A stretch of DNA of 64,000 nucleotides, taken from Leptobrachium leishanense (Eukaryota; Chordata; Amphibia; Anura; Megophryidae). The notes below the pieces were generated by a model that worked only from the letters and a program-made list of their open reading frames with translations, was not told the DNA's origin and did no database searches. Positions 1 to 55,847 of this stretch are shown here, in pieces; within the stretch, counting starts at the first letter, position 1, and each line of letters begins with the position of its first letter. The DNA is taken from the NCBI GenBank assembly GCA_009667805.1, contig CM019067.1, positions 69,954,997-70,018,996 on the forward strand, written 5' to 3'. Made by a program: the position numbers and the translations under genes.

Positions 1-119
1 GTTGCTCATTCTGTTACTTATTTAATGAGGATGATTATACCGCCCAGCCTGCGAGCTGATGACTTTGATACATGTTCAGTGATCATATCATGCTTAACCT
101 TGCAAAAACAATAAAACAT

Positions 120-900
120 ACATTTACAAAAAAAAATTCTATAAAACAAATAGCAAATCGAATTAACCATGTCCAGTCATATCAAATCAAAGCCTCGATT
201 TAATTCCTCCGGATAAGCATTGTCAAATAGGAATATATCAAATGATTTACAGACAGACATCACCGTTAAAGTCTATGGGAATTTTTGTAGAGAAATCATT
301 TGAGATTTTCTAGCAGATTGCAATAATCTGAAAGTGTTTATCCAGAGAAATTAATTTGAGGCCGACATTTGGCAATTGTAATCAACCTTGTTCAACCACA
401 GAATATTCATTTTATTTAACTGTACCCTCCCAAAAATAGTTTACAGCAGTGATGTCCACATTCTTTCAAAACTTTCGTAAATAATACAATTCCTTAGGAT
501 CTAAAGAAATTGATGCCAAAATATTTAATGTATACATTAGCAGTTGAAAAAGGTATCTGATAGAGAGCAAAATTCCTCTGTATCCAAAGAATTTCTGATT
601 TACTCGTGTTGAACTTATGCACAGAGTACAGCCCGCATTCCACCTCGATTTCCAAAGAGAAAGAAAGTCATCTGCTAACCGGCCAAAATGTGTTCAATCT
701 CAATGCATCGCTCAATTTAATGTCCAGTGCTTTAATTGCAAAGTCCAAAAGTAATGGTGATAATTGGTAGCCTTGTTGTATTCCATTCTATAAATTAAAT
801 TATGAGAATAGCTTCGGGCCTGATCACACCACGGCCATTAAGCACAGAGCTTGAGCCATACAGCATAATGGTTATTTTTTTACCATCAGATTCCATCTGA
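120..900 (-). mobile_element. Decayed L1-like reverse transcriptase fragment
   Basis: Minus-strand reading gives scattered RT blocks: a degraded NGIQQGYQLSPLLL (normally NGTRQGCPLSPLLF) near 740-800, followed by AIKALDIKLS and, near 500-560, IKYFGINF (normally IKYLGI). Several stops and frameshifts are present. It is old and has no recognisable ends. Confidence 0.7.
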
Positions 901-1204
901 GTCGCAAACTGAGCTTGCTTCTTGGGATTTTTACTGTACATTAACGTCTCCTATACTTTGTATGGGAGATGCCAATGTGGCCGGAGCAGATGGAGAACAG
1001 GCTGGATGGAATAACTTTTCTCTAACGTTATTCTGCAAAGAATAATATCTTTCAGACCCTGGTGTTAAGTGACTGTACTTCAGCACAACCACATAAAACA
1101 CAAACTTAAACGCACCCAAAAATCCCATACTCACCTCAGATACCTCGATGGCGAGAACAGTGCGATCCATGGCTTCCTCGCTCTGCAGGTAGAGATAACA
1201 CATA

Positions 1205-1384
1205 CAGGATTATTCAGAGAGGTGAAAACCAGGAGAATGACTGGAGAAGTGAAAATTCTAGGTCAAAATATCCAAACCAGATAAATTATCCCATTTATCT
1301 CACTTTTCAAATGAGCTATTTTGATCTAGAATTTTCACTTCTCCAGTCATTCTCCTGGTTTTCACCTCTCTCTGAATAACCCTG
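1205..1384. repeat. Foldback repeat, ~66-bp arms
   Basis: Bases 1205-1270 and 1317-1384 are near-perfect inverted copies (each contains CCAGGAGAATGACTGGAGAA or its complement) around a loop of about 45 bp. It is probably a small MITE; no target duplication was resolved. Confidence 0.75.
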
Positions 1385-1390
1385 ATAGTT

Positions 1391-2358
1391 CCCAGTGTTC
1401 CTTTGCATATCCCTCCACCTCCGCGGCTGGTTCACATTCGTGTGAAATCTGCAATTTCCTCTGTCTCCATGTCCTATATACTCCTGGTGCAATTAACAGC
1501 AGTGGCGCTTAGTGCTGCTGCTGTTATCTTCTTGTGGCTCAGCAGTTTTCCATTTGCATCTTGCCTTTAACATCCAGTTGTGATCAGGCCCCTGGTCTTT
1601 TATAATGAATGTAAATCTAGGCAAACTGTAGATCGATTTAGATCTAGGGCTTAAATCAGGGGTGGCAATGTAGGAGTTAAAACATTAACCCCCACTGACT
1701 TCCTTACACCCATCCCTTACGGATTAATCACTAGAAAATCTAAATACTCCACTTCAATCCAGCACCAGGCTGCGTCAGCGCTGGTCCAGACCTGACAAAC
1801 TGTAGCTTCTGGTGAAGCTGCAGCTATTGTGATCAGTAATAGCATATGATGGCAGCACAGGGAGAGACATTGCCTGGCTGGGATAGCTGATAATAAGGTT
1901 TCCTGGGTGGGGTAAATCCCCGCTCAAATGGGCTGAATCAGCCCATCAGGATCCAGATTGGCAGAGAATTGGACACTCCTGTGACGATGCTTATTACATT
2001 GAACTGGCACAGTGGCTAGAGTGGTCCGTTTGTTTTTTGTTTAATTGTCTATTCAATGCAAATACTTGGCCATAGCTATAGCTTTTCAAATATTCTGTAC
2101 CGACGTCTGCTGTTTAATAACATTGATTTCTACCTTACCCTGTAGATGTATCTTGGTGTATCTGTTGGTTTATATACACACGAAGTATTAGTTCGTACAT
2201 AAATTTATCATGGTTCAGATTACCTTGCAATTTGTCTATTTTTTGATATCCATCTCTTTGTGAGATATTGCAATGAATGTGAAGTCGTCAGTGTCAGGCG
2301 TACATAAATAAGTAAACTTACAAATTCTTATGATAACCAGAAAGAAAACAAGTCACAC
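1391..2358. other. Intron 6 sequence, nothing recognised
   Basis: AT-rich non-coding sequence left of exon 6. No exon, open frame of interest or known repeat was recognised on either strand. Confidence 0.4.
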
Positions 2359-47236
<44,878 letters not shown>

Positions 47237-47258
<22 letters not shown>

Positions 47259-47760
47259 GTTGGCTGCCCCTTCTATGTACGGTGCGCCCAGCGTACTGCT
47301 GCCCCACACAACGGCTGCCAGGGCAACGGAGGCCACGCCTCGTTCCCAAACACGACGACGCGGATTGGCTCGCGATGGGAACACAGCGAACCCACCGCAC
47401 CGATAGCACCCCACGTCTAGCCAATTAGAGACGGAGGAGAGCGGTACAGCACAGAGGTCACGTGATGATGAGTATGACTGAATGTCGATGCCTCGGGTGG
47501 AAACTCATTTAGCATGCAACATGCCAGAGAGAGACCTAATACAGCACGTATCCAGGAGACAGGCAGAGGGCGGGGCTGTCTGGGGCTCTTCCAAAAAAGA
47601 GCTGAGTGCAAGGCATCATGGGAGTGGTGACCCATGGAAACAGAGGTTCCCTGTCAATGGCCAGTTGTGTGTCACGTGATAGAGTGGCCTCGGCAGGCAG
47701 CTTGCCGCGTCTGAATGACAGATGTCAGGGCACTCAGTGACAGGCATCACGTGATGTCAG
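47237..47760 (-). promoter_or_regulatory. ZC2HC1A GC-rich promoter region
   Basis: From about 47.25 to 47.45 kb the DNA is rich in CpG, unlike the AT-rich flanks, and is free of recognised repeats. CCAAT boxes occur in both orientations at 47364-47370 and 47419-47426. TCACGTGA palindromes (E-box of the bHLH-Zip type) lie at 47458-47465, 47672-47679 and 47747-47754, roughly 200, 415 and 490 bp upstream of the start codon. No TATA box is placed suitably. In other vertebrates IL7 is the neighbour on this side; no IL7 exon could be recognised. Confidence 0.6.
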
Positions 47761-48154
47761 GGGTGTGTCAGTGTCTGGCTGCATGATTCTTCTGACTGTC
47801 CATGAACAGTAAATAAAGGACCTTTTCTCTAATATCCGATGTTACAATCACAAGCTTTGAGACTCATTCTGTGATCATGTTTTTAAAGAACAATCAATGA
47901 TAAAAATAGAGTTCCCGTTTTTGCTGGGGGCTGTTGAAATCCTCTGCCCAATTATTGTCTAACTAGTTGTTAAGCCTGCCGGAGGGCCGTCTAGTGTTCT
48001 TGCCAGCTCAGAATTCATGTCCACATATTTGTTTTTCCAATGTCCTATCCAAGAGTATCTCCATAAATAAATGTGTTTGTAACGCGTCTGGTGCCATCCC
48101 ATCCGCAACAGGAGGGCCAAGCGAGCAGCTCTGATGGGTGCGCCCGCAGCTGAT
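47761..48154. other. Upstream sequence, nothing recognised
   Basis: Non-coding DNA between the promoter and a repeat cluster. No IL7-like exon was seen. Confidence 0.4.
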
Positions 48155-48386
48155 AGAGCAGGTTCCTCTTTCCTCTTAGATTCCAAGCTCCCGGGAACAG
48201 GACCCCGCTTAGATTGTAAACTCACGGGAACAGGACCCTTTAAGATTATAAACTCATGGGAACAGGATCCCGCTTAGATTATAAACTCACGGGAACAGGA
48301 CCCCTCTTAGATTGAAATCTTATGGGGTCAGGACGCCTTAAGATTGTAAACTCATGCGACCCATTAGATTGTAAGCTCATGGGACC
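48155..48386 (+). repeat. Tandem amplification of a LINE-tail word (left part)
   Basis: Seven or so copies of TTAGATTGTAAACTCACGGG plus AACAGGACCC, a segment normally present once in the CR1/L2-type LINE tail. The array continues at 56744-56860; the hAT at 48387 split it. Confidence 0.85.
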
Positions 48387-48664
48387 CAGGGCTGGCCTTA
48401 GACCCTTGGGCACCCTGTGAGAGAAATCTTCACAGCGCCCCACAGTAGCCACACCCCCTACCATGACCACACCCCTTTATCCAATACCTCCCAAAGCTAA
48501 AGCCCTTAAAAATCTGGTAGCGCTTCGGTGTTTGCGCGAGTTTACTGTACTTTGCACGTCCTATACTTAGCGTTAGGATAAGTAAGGTATTACAAAGTCC
48601 TAGCGCTAATTACTGCACTGATGGGTTAAAGAAAGGTTTAGCTACTCTTAAAAGCTGGTATTAA

Positions 48665-49258
48665 AGGGACACTCTAGGCAACATGACCACCTAAGCTATT
48701 TTAGGTGGTCATGATGCCCGGAGTATTCCCTTGCCTGTCCCTCCTGCCTCCGCTCACCCGATCGTTAGGAAAGGCTGAAAACAGCTGAGAGAGGCGGAGG
48801 ACTTTACTCCGCCCTCCCAGCTGTCAGTCAGCAGAGCGGGAATCATATTTCCCGCTTCTGCCAAGTAGGAGACGTCATGGCGCTTTCAGCGCGATGACGT
48901 CTCCAACTCACCGCAGAAGCTGGCGGCTCCCTCTGAGGGTTAGTGTTGCGCGCATCCTCTTGCGCGCAACACTAATCCTCAGAGGGAGCCGGGAGGAAGC
49001 CTGCCGATTTCTGGTTTACGTGAGAAGCGCGCATGCGCGCCTCTCACGTAAGCCAGCCAGCCAAGAAGCATGAAGAAGGACGGGAGCGGAAGAGGAGGGA
49101 GGGGAGTGTAAAAAAAAAAAAGACGCCGCTGGAAAGAAGTGGATTTTAGGGTAAGTATTACAGTTACAAAAAAAAATAAAAACAAAAGATTTATTTAAGG
49201 GAATAGGGATAGGTTAGGATAAAAAAACGGGGGGTGATTTTTTGAGTAGAGTGTCCCT
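48665..49258. mobile_element. T2-Kolobok-type MITE
   Basis: TTAA at 48661-48664 and 49259-49262. Ends AGGGACACTCTAGGCA and the complement of AGAGTGTCCCT give the TTAAAGGGACACT signature of the T2 family known from Xenopus. A palindrome of about 50-bp arms sits at 48918-49005 (AGTGTTGCGCGCATCC / TTGCGCGCAACACT). No gene. Confidence 0.92.
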
Positions 49259-49262
49259 TTAA

Positions 49263-49600
49263 GTGACTCATCTTTTGCAGAATTATTTAGCAGCCCCTAA
49301 AAACCTCCCAAATAAATCCAATACTCCCCTCACATCCTGCGGCGAGAATGTTGGCTCAATCTGCCGCTTCACCTGTCCGCTGCAGAGTGAGACTGGGGAC
49401 AGTCTGCAAGATAGAGATTGCGCAGGGCTCGCGGCCAGGCAGCACAACCCTCCATGGAGTCCTATGGACTCCAGGAGGTGATACAGCAGCGCAGATGTGC
49501 TACTACGTGGTGCATGAGCGTATGACTGAGCTGCACAGCAATAAAACTCATAGCAAGATGCAGTGTGAATTACTAGTCTCTCATTTCTGTGTACTCTCTC
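49263..49600. other. hAT interior, nothing coding
   Basis: Unique-looking sequence of the outer hAT. GAGCTGCACAGCAATAAAAC at about 49530 matches the 43-bp unit of the hAT at 35534-36250. Confidence 0.5.
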
Positions 49601-49619
49601 TTTCTCACCCCACTCTTTC

Positions 49620-50062
49620 ACACATCTCTCTCTATGATCACTGTGTGACCCCTCGCTCTTTCATCCCTCTCTGTGATCCCTCTTATCCCTCTCTGTGATC
49701 CCCTCTCTATGATCTCTCTCATCCATTTATGATCCCTCTGTGATCTCTCTTTTATCCCTCTCTGATCTCTCGCTCATCCCTCTCCATGATCTCTCATCCC
49801 TCTCTCTCTCTGATCTCTCATCCCCCTCTCTCTCTTTCTCTGTGATCTATCATCCCTCTCTCTGTGATCTCTCATCACTCTCTCTCTGTGATCTCTCATC
49901 CCCCTCTCTCTCTCTGTGATCTCTCATCCCTCTCTCTGATCTCTCATCACTCTCTCTCTCTGTGATCTCTCATCCCCCTCTCTCTCTCTGTGATCTCTCA
50001 TCCCTCTCTCTGTGATCTCTCATCCCCCTCTCTCTCTTTGTGATCTCTCATCTCAGCCCTTC
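49620..50062. repeat. CTCTCTGTGATCTCTCATCCC minisatellite (left part)
   Basis: Units of 20-30 bp built from TGTGATCTCTCATCCC and a variable (CT)n. Interrupted at about 50063 by a LINE tail and continued at 55848-56280. Confidence 0.95.
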
Positions 50063-50294
50063 CCATGATATGTTAATCTGTATATTTGTGGGTTTTTTTT
50101 TTAAACATATTTTTATTCGTCTCAGATCAAGATGAATTTACAGAAAAAGGGGTAACATTTTTTTTTTTTTTTTTCCTTTTCATATCATGTACAATCTGTT
50201 ACAATGTAAAAAAAAAAAAAAAATCACAGTTTCCGGTGTTAATTAAAGTATTACATCACAATCCAGTACCGAAGTGTCATGGTAATGTCAGCTT

Positions 50295-52721
50295 TTAAAG
50301 CTCAGAGGTGGACGGCTGGGTTAGGGTATCCCGGGAAGTGGAGGCAAGAAAGTTAACTAACAAGTGGTCAGAGGTATCTGAGGGGATCGGAGGGGTGTTC
50401 CGCAGCATTTGTAGGGAATACCATGGGGCATCGCAGAACGTGTTTCGTAGGGAGGTTTTGACCTCAGGTGGTAAGGCACAAATAAAAGGGGACCAGTGGG
50501 TAAAGAATTGTTGAGTTTTCTCAGTCTGATGTAGTGAGGCCTCAGACCAGTCAGCCAAGAATATGGAATAGATTCTGTCGTACATCATGCGGAATGAGGG
50601 AGGGGTACCGGATATCCATTGAGATAATATGGCCTTTTTGCCCGTCGCTGCTAGGAGACCTAACCAAAACCGGTGGCATCTAGAGAGGGGTTGAAGGGTT
50701 TGTGAAGTTGGTAAGTTGAAAATAGCCCAGTTAGGTGTGAAGGGAATCTCGATTCGGATAACCTGGGAGCTGAATCGGCGTACGGTGTCCCAAAATAATT
50801 GAATAAAGGGGCACGACCAGAGACAATGATGGAGGTCGGCTGGGGAAAAATTGCATTTTAAACAGTTGGCGTTAGGTAATAGTCCTGAACGGGCCATTCT
50901 ATCCGGCGCCATGTAGGCTCGGTGGAGTATCCTATAAAACATGTCCCAATAATTGGCGGATGGGAGAGTGCGTCTTGATACCAGAGTAGCCGACACTAGG
51001 TCGTTGGGGGTAAGGTTTGGAAAAGTAGTGGCCCATCGAGAGATAGCCCTCCAGGGTTTCGAGGTGGGGAGTGAATGTTGTAGAAGTGTGTAAATGGTTG
51101 AAGTCGAGGGAGGAGATGAACTATGTACGAGTAATTGCGTGTCTAACTGGTTAGTTAAATCAGTGGGAGATAAGGTGTGCAGTTGTGTGAGAAGGAACTG
51201 TCTGAGTTGTAAGTAATAAACAGGGTGTATAGTTAATGGGGCAATGCGTTCTGTCAAGGCTGTGTAAGAATAAGGCAGACCTGATGCTCCATCTAGGTAA
51301 TGGTGTAGGAGTCTAAAACCTCGTTGAGCCAGGGTTCGAAAGATAGGAGCAGGGGAGGCATTTTGAAAGTGAGGGTTATGCAAGATAGGAGACCAAAGGG
51401 ATGTTTGCCAGGACAATTGGAGGCGTTTACGAATTCTGACCCAAGCTAATTTCGTCGTGGAGAGCAAAGGGTTATCGCGTAGGGGAGGGGGGATGGCGGG
51501 AGAGTGTTGGTGAAGAAATGCTAGTAAAGAGGAGGCAGGAAGTAGCGCCTGTTCCACATGTAAGGCTGTGAAGCGGGAAGTATCATTCAGCCAATCCGAT
51601 ACGTAACGATATAGTGCTGCTAGGTTATAATCTAGTAAATTGGGGAAGTTGATACCTCCCCTCGCTATCGGTTGCTGGAGGTTAAGGAGTGGTATACGTG
51701 CCCGCTTATCTTGCCAAATAAAGGACGCGTACAACCTGTTGAATAACTGAAGATCATTAGGTTTCAGTAGGAGAGGCAATACTTGTATAGTGTATAGTAA
51801 TTTGGGAAATAAGGTCATTTTAATAAGTGAGGCCCGCCCCAAGTAAGAAAGTGGAAGTGAGCTCCAGGCCTCCAAAAGTGCTTTTGTTTGGGCTAAGTGA
51901 GGGTCTATGTTGAGTTTGTATAAGCGGGAGAGGTCAATCGGTAGAATAATACCCAAGTATTTAATATACGGCGAGGGTGCCCAGGAGAAGGGAAAGCCCT
52001 GGAGCCAAGAACCCTGTGGTTTGGGGCCTAGAGGTAGAGCTACTGTCTTGGCGTAGTTGATTTGGAAGCCGGAGGCTACATGGAAGGAGTCAAACAACTT
52101 CAATAGGGGGGGGATCGCGGAGGCGGGGTCTGAAAGGAATATCAACAAGTCGTCTGCAAAGGCTACAACTTTTAATACTACTGTGGGGGACAAATGAATT
52201 CCTGATATTGTTTGGGACATTTCTATGATACGTATTAGAGGTTCTAGGGCCAGGTTAAATAATAACGGGGATAGAGGACATCCTTGCCTAGTTCCTCGCT
52301 CTAGGTTAAAGGGGGCGGAGTTGAGTCCATTTGCTGTGATCATAGTGGAAGGCGTAAGATAGAGTGCACGAAAAAGTGTTAAGAATGTCTTACCAAAATG
52401 ATGAAACTTAATAAATCTGATTAAATAATTCCATGAGATCCTATCGAACGCCTTATCTGCGTCACAGCTCAGTAAGAGGTTTGAGGATTGTGGCGTGAGG
52501 GAAGATGACCATATTGCCGCTATGGCTTTGCGTATATTGGTAGTGGAATGGCGGCCATTAAGGAATCCCGTTTGTTGAGGCCCTATGAGGCGTGCAAGAG
52601 GTTTTTGAAGACGGCGAGCCATGATGGAGGACAGTATTTTGAGGTCAGTATTTAGTAGTGCAATGGGACGATAGGAGGTTACCAATGTTGGGTCTTTTCC
52701 CGGTTTGGGGAGAACCACCAC
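50295..52721 (-). CDS. L1 ORF2 C-terminal part: reverse transcriptase and zinc knuckle
   Basis: 808 uninterrupted codons. PKPGKDP, SYRPIALLN, DADKAFDRISW, GTRQGCPLSP (143-152) and the catalytic FADD (188-191) are all intact. The C-terminus has CLKCNFSPADLHHCLWSC, a CCHC knuckle as in other L1 ORF2 proteins. The open frame over this length indicates a young insertion. It shifts from the preceding part by one base. Confidence 0.95.
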   Translation of the reverse strand: MVVLPKPGKDPTLVTSYRPIALLNTDLKILSSIMARRLQKPLARLIGPQQTGFLNGRHSTTNIRKAIAAIWSSSLTPQSSNLLLSCDADKAFDRISWNYLIRFIKFHHFGKTFLTLFRALYLTPSTMITANGLNSAPFNLERGTRQGCPLSPLLFNLALEPLIRIIEMSQTISGIHLSPTVVLKVVAFADDLLIFLSDPASAIPPLLKLFDSFHVASGFQINYAKTVALPLGPKPQGSWLQGFPFSWAPSPYIKYLGIILPIDLSRLYKLNIDPHLAQTKALLEAWSSLPLSYLGRASLIKMTLFPKLLYTIQVLPLLLKPNDLQLFNRLYASFIWQDKRARIPLLNLQQPIARGGINFPNLLDYNLAALYRYVSDWLNDTSRFTALHVEQALLPASSLLAFLHQHSPAIPPPLRDNPLLSTTKLAWVRIRKRLQLSWQTSLWSPILHNPHFQNASPAPIFRTLAQRGFRLLHHYLDGASGLPYSYTALTERIAPLTIHPVYYLQLRQFLLTQLHTLSPTDLTNQLDTQLLVHSSSPPSTSTIYTLLQHSLPTSKPWRAISRWATTFPNLTPNDLVSATLVSRRTLPSANYWDMFYRILHRAYMAPDRMARSGLLPNANCLKCNFSPADLHHCLWSCPFIQLFWDTVRRFSSQVIRIEIPFTPNWAIFNLPTSQTLQPLSRCHRFWLGLLAATGKKAILSQWISGTPPSFRMMYDRIYSIFLADWSEASLHQTEKTQQFFTHWSPFICALPPEVKTSLRNTFCDAPWYSLQMLRNTPPIPSDTSDHLLVNFLASTSRDTLTQPSTSEL

Positions 52722-52731
52722 CCGCGCCTCA

Positions 52732-53367
52732 TTAAATTATCCCCAGGATATTGTTATACAGCGTAACTAAGTGGGGAATCACCAGGCCAGAAAGGAGTTT
52801 GTAATATTCCGCCCCAAAGCCATCTGGGCCTGGTGTTTTTCCGTTTTTAAGTGAGGTTATTGTCGCTTTGATTTCGGCGTGTGTGATGGGTACTGAGAGT
52901 GCGTCGCGTTCTCCTGGGGAAAGTTTAGGCATTTGGGCTGTATGAAAAAGATTTAGTTGGGCGGCACAGTCATCGGGGCCTGCCCTATAGAAGTCCGCAA
53001 AGTAGGTACGAAAGTGATCCACTATGTCATTAGGTTTGGTAAGAATGGTTCCGTCTGAGGTCTTGAGTTTTGAAATTAAGGGTCTAGTCTGGGTCTGGGA
53101 GCGTACCAAATTAGCAAGAAGTCGACCTTGTTTGTTGCCAAAGCGGAACAGAGCCTGTTTTTGACGTTGGCATGTACGGTGTGCCTGTTCTGTGGCCAGG
53201 GAGTCGTATCGCGTCTTGTCATTTTTGTATTTTTGGAGGGTCGTGGAGGTTGAGTCTAAGAGATAAGCTCTATAGCTGCTAAGGAGCTCTGAGTGGGCAT
53301 CGGAGAGGTGTCTAGCAGTCTCTTTTTTTGTGCGAGCGGCATATTCCATTATTTGACCCCGAAGCAC
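52732..53367 (-). CDS. L1 ORF2 middle part (linker to RT)
   Basis: Continues the polypeptide after one frameshift: VLRGQIMEYAARTKKE, a helical linker, FGNKQGRLLANLVRSQ, and NGKTPGPDGFGAEYYKLL, the first conserved block of L1 RT. It ends in a stop at 52732 just before the next frame resumes. Confidence 0.9.
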   Translation of the reverse strand: MLRGQIMEYAARTKKETARHLSDAHSELLSSYRAYLLDSTSTTLQKYKNDKTRYDSLATEQAHRTCQRQKQALFRFGNKQGRLLANLVRSQTQTRPLISKLKTSDGTILTKPNDIVDHFRTYFADFYRAGPDDCAAQLNLFHTAQMPKLSPGERDALSVPITHAEIKATITSLKNGKTPGPDGFGAEYYKLLSGLVIPHLVTLYNNILGII

Positions 53368-54308
53368 TGCCTTCGACGCAGACCAAAAAGGTTGACGTCG
53401 TCGACGTGCTCAATGTTATCGTCTGTGTAATTATTCCATGCCAGTTCAACGTGAGAGGTGAAGAGACCGGAGGTCATGAGATGCGAAGGAAAGCGCCAAT
53501 TCCTAGAATAGGGCACCGGGGTTTCCAATATGATTTCTAGTGTGATATGTGCGTGGTCCGTGAGAGTTATTGGGCCAATGTCTGTCCGTAGGGCACGGTT
53601 GGAAAGTAAGCTTGAGACCAGAAAAAGGTCTAGGCGGGAAAAGGATTTGTGCGGGTCGGAGTAAAACGTGAAATCCCTGCCCGTAGGGTGGTGGGAGCGC
53701 CACACGTCATCCAGGTCAAAATGGGACCTGAGGAAGGTCGGGCCTGTGTGTTGAGCACGTCCCCTAGCCATCGTACGACTGGGCGCTCGGTCTAAGATAG
53801 GGTCTGGGACCTCGTTGAAATCACCCCCCACAATCCTATGGGAAGAGTCGTGTAAATGGAGTAATGGTAACAGTGATTTAAAGAAAGTGAGATTGGGGCT
53901 ATTGGGAGCATAGATGTTAAGTAGTTGTAGGGGTTCTTGTCCCACTGTTAGGGCGAGAAAGGTATATCTGCCTTCTGGGTCATTAATCTCAAGCAAGTCA
54001 GAGTATGGGAGACGTTTGTGGAGGAGGATAGTGGTACCACGTGATTTCTGCGTATGGACGGATGATGTCTGGAAGCCTATCCAGGGGGCGCGTAGTGACT
54101 GGTTTGGGGAAGTCCAGTGCGTTTCCTGTAGGAAAATTATGTCAGGATCTAACTTTTTCAAGTATTGTAGTACTTTTTTCCTTTTGATAGGCGAATTAAG
54201 GCCTTCCACATTCCAGGATACCAGTTTCAACGATTTGCGTGTAAAAATCTGTGGTTCTATAGGAAGGGTACTTTCAGACATAGTTTCGTGGGTCATGGGG
54301 GATACCAA
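53349..54308 (-). CDS. L1 ORF2 N-terminal part: AP endonuclease
   Basis: 319 codons, start Met at 54308 or, more likely, MSEST at 54281. Endonuclease residues in order: Asn-33 (SWNVEGLN), Glu-62 (FLQETHW), Asp-163 and Asn-165 (GGDFNEV), SRLDLFL (224-230) and Asp/His-251/252 (TDHAH). The frame breaks close to 53380-53367 by one base and goes on as the next segment. Nicks target DNA to prime reverse transcription in the known family. Confidence 0.92.
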   Translation of the reverse strand: MVSPMTHETMSESTLPIEPQIFTRKSLKLVSWNVEGLNSPIKRKKVLQYLKKLDPDIIFLQETHWTSPNQSLRAPWIGFQTSSVHTQKSRGTTILLHKRLPYSDLLEINDPEGRYTFLALTVGQEPLQLLNIYAPNSPNLTFFKSLLPLLHLHDSSHRIVGGDFNEVPDPILDRAPSRTMARGRAQHTGPTFLRSHFDLDDVWRSHHPTGRDFTFYSDPHKSFSRLDLFLVSSLLSNRALRTDIGPITLTDHAHITLEIILETPVPYSRNWRFPSHLMTSGLFTSHVELAWNNYTDDNIEHVDDVNLFGLRRRQCFGVK

Positions 54309-54732
54309 TAGCGGGTTCTAAGCTTAACCGTCGAGAACAATTTGTTAAGTGGGGCCGGGAACCGTCCCAGCATCTGCTCCACAGCCCCATATACATTAGT
54401 AACCAGCGTCACCTCCTGCCTATGAGTCAAAAGGCTAATCAGAAACATTTTAAACATTAAGCACCCAACAGGAACATAGGGGTGCCTGCATCTGGAAGAA
54501 ACAAAACGAACCAGAAAACAAACAGAAGAACCATAAACAATATAACCAAGATTAACCAAAAGGATCCGGGTGGTGAGTGGTAAACATACGGTTCGGACCG
54601 TGGTTGGATCTAGTCCTGTCCGTGGAGTCCAGCACCGGAGAGTTAGTAAAATCGAACAAAAGGGGAAAAAGTCGTAGGGATCCATTGCATCCCTAGGACC
54701 ACGCTGAGCCCGTTGTAGAGTCGGAGCTACAA

Positions 54733-55664
54733 TCAGGTTGGGGGGTTCGATGAGCGTTGCCTTGTGGTTGTCGATGAGGGGGAACGTGCAGTGTCATCCT
54801 CCAATATGGTCAAGGCGTCGTTTGGTGAATCGTAAAAGGTGACTTGGCCGTGAAGGTGAACTCGCAAGCGAGCAGGGTATTGGAGCGTGAACCGCACATT
54901 AGCCGCCGCCAATTTGGAGCAGATAGGGGCGAAGGCCCTCCGACGGGCCGCCAGAGATGCTGAGAAGTCCTGGAAGAGGCGTAAAGTAGTTCCATTGTAT
55001 TCTAGGGTATTGGCTTTCCTATATGCCTGCATGATGCGGATTTTGTCTGAGAAATTCAGCAGTTTAAATATGACAGTGCGAGGGCGGCCTAATGATGGAG
55101 AAAGGTCCGGTCCCAGACGATGTACCCGTTCCACAGTCAGCGTTGAATTATCCGCTAGTCCCAGGGCTGTGGGGAGCCATGAAGACACAACGTGGTGTAG
55201 TTGAGGACCTTTTACGGCTTCAGGGAGTCCCACTATTCTTAAATTGTTTCGACGGCTCCTGTTCTCTAGGTCGTCAACTTTGTCTATCAGGGAGGAAAGG
55301 AGCGAATCGTGAGATTCCACAGATGTTTGGAGGGGGGTCAGTCCATCCTCCAGAGTGGACACCCTCTCTTCCACCTCAGTCAGTCTTTGTGCTTGCGAGG
55401 TGAGCTGGGAGAGCGCCAGGTCAATGGCGGTCGATAGTCGGCCCAATTTTTCATCTAGCAAGGGCGAGAGCATAGCTGTGAATTCCGCCATCTGCATGAC
55501 AGTAGTGGGCGGTGGAGGGGTATTCAGGTGTGGGCTGGAGGGTGGCTTCCCAGATCAGATGTGGAGTGAGTCGGGGATCGTGTCGGGGCCGATGTACCTT
55601 TGCCCTGAGATTTGGTTGTAAGGCGTTTTGAACTTTTTGTGGATGATGCCACGAATTTATCCAT
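54733..55664 (-). pseudogene. L1 ORF1 protein gene, one frameshift
   Basis: The likely start is ATG at 55664, MDKFVASSTKSSKR, with a Ser/Thr/Lys-rich N-terminus; a single-base frameshift near 55530 moves it out of frame. From 55497 the frame is open for 254 codons: coiled coil (LSQLTSQAQRLTEVEERV to LIDKVDDLENRS), RRM-type block RRNNLRIVGLPE, and C-terminal domain RPRTVIFKLLNFSDK and MQAYRKANTL. About 310 residues in all, normal for the family. Binds LINE RNA. Confidence 0.9.
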
Positions 55665-55847
55665 GGTGAGGCGTAGGCCTGGTAAATATTTGTGTTTTTA
55701 ATAGTTTGCATTTTATTACTTTGTATTTCTGTAACGACTGTAAAACATTCTATGTTCTCGAACCCAGGACATACTTGAAAACGAGAGAAATCTCAATGTA
55801 TCCTTCCTGGTAAAATCCTTTTCAAATAAATAAATAAATAAATAAAT

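Larger units (their letters stand above)
50091..55685 (-). mobile_element. Nearly intact L1-like LINE
   Basis: Minus strand, 5.6 kb. A 9-bp duplication ATATTTGTG flanks it (50082-50090 and 55686-55694), and the 3' end is an A run (T run on the plus strand from 50093). The copy starts about 20 bp before the ORF1 start, so it is slightly 5' truncated. Only about three single-base breaks interrupt its ORFs. It is a different lineage from the plus-strand L1 at 13995 but has the same gene order. Confidence 0.93.
50063..55847 (+). mobile_element. LINE 3' tail, split by an L1
   Basis: The left piece (TGTTAATCTGTATATTTGTG, to 50090) and the right piece (from 55686: TTTCTGTAACGACTGTAAAA, CTTGAAAACGAGAGAAATCTC, TCCTTCCTGGTAAAATCC, then (AAAT)n) together match the 3' UTR at 63510-63680. 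It is a 5'-truncated copy of about 175 bp, inserted into the minisatellite. Confidence 0.85.

Noticed and set aside
1127..1200. Exon-like segment on the minus strand (CTGCAG acceptor, SEEAMDRTVLAIE, GTGAGT donor)
   Set aside because: It does not match the next part of ZC2HC1A, lies among repeat-like sequence (CCTGGTGTTAAGTGAC nearby) and has no partner exon.
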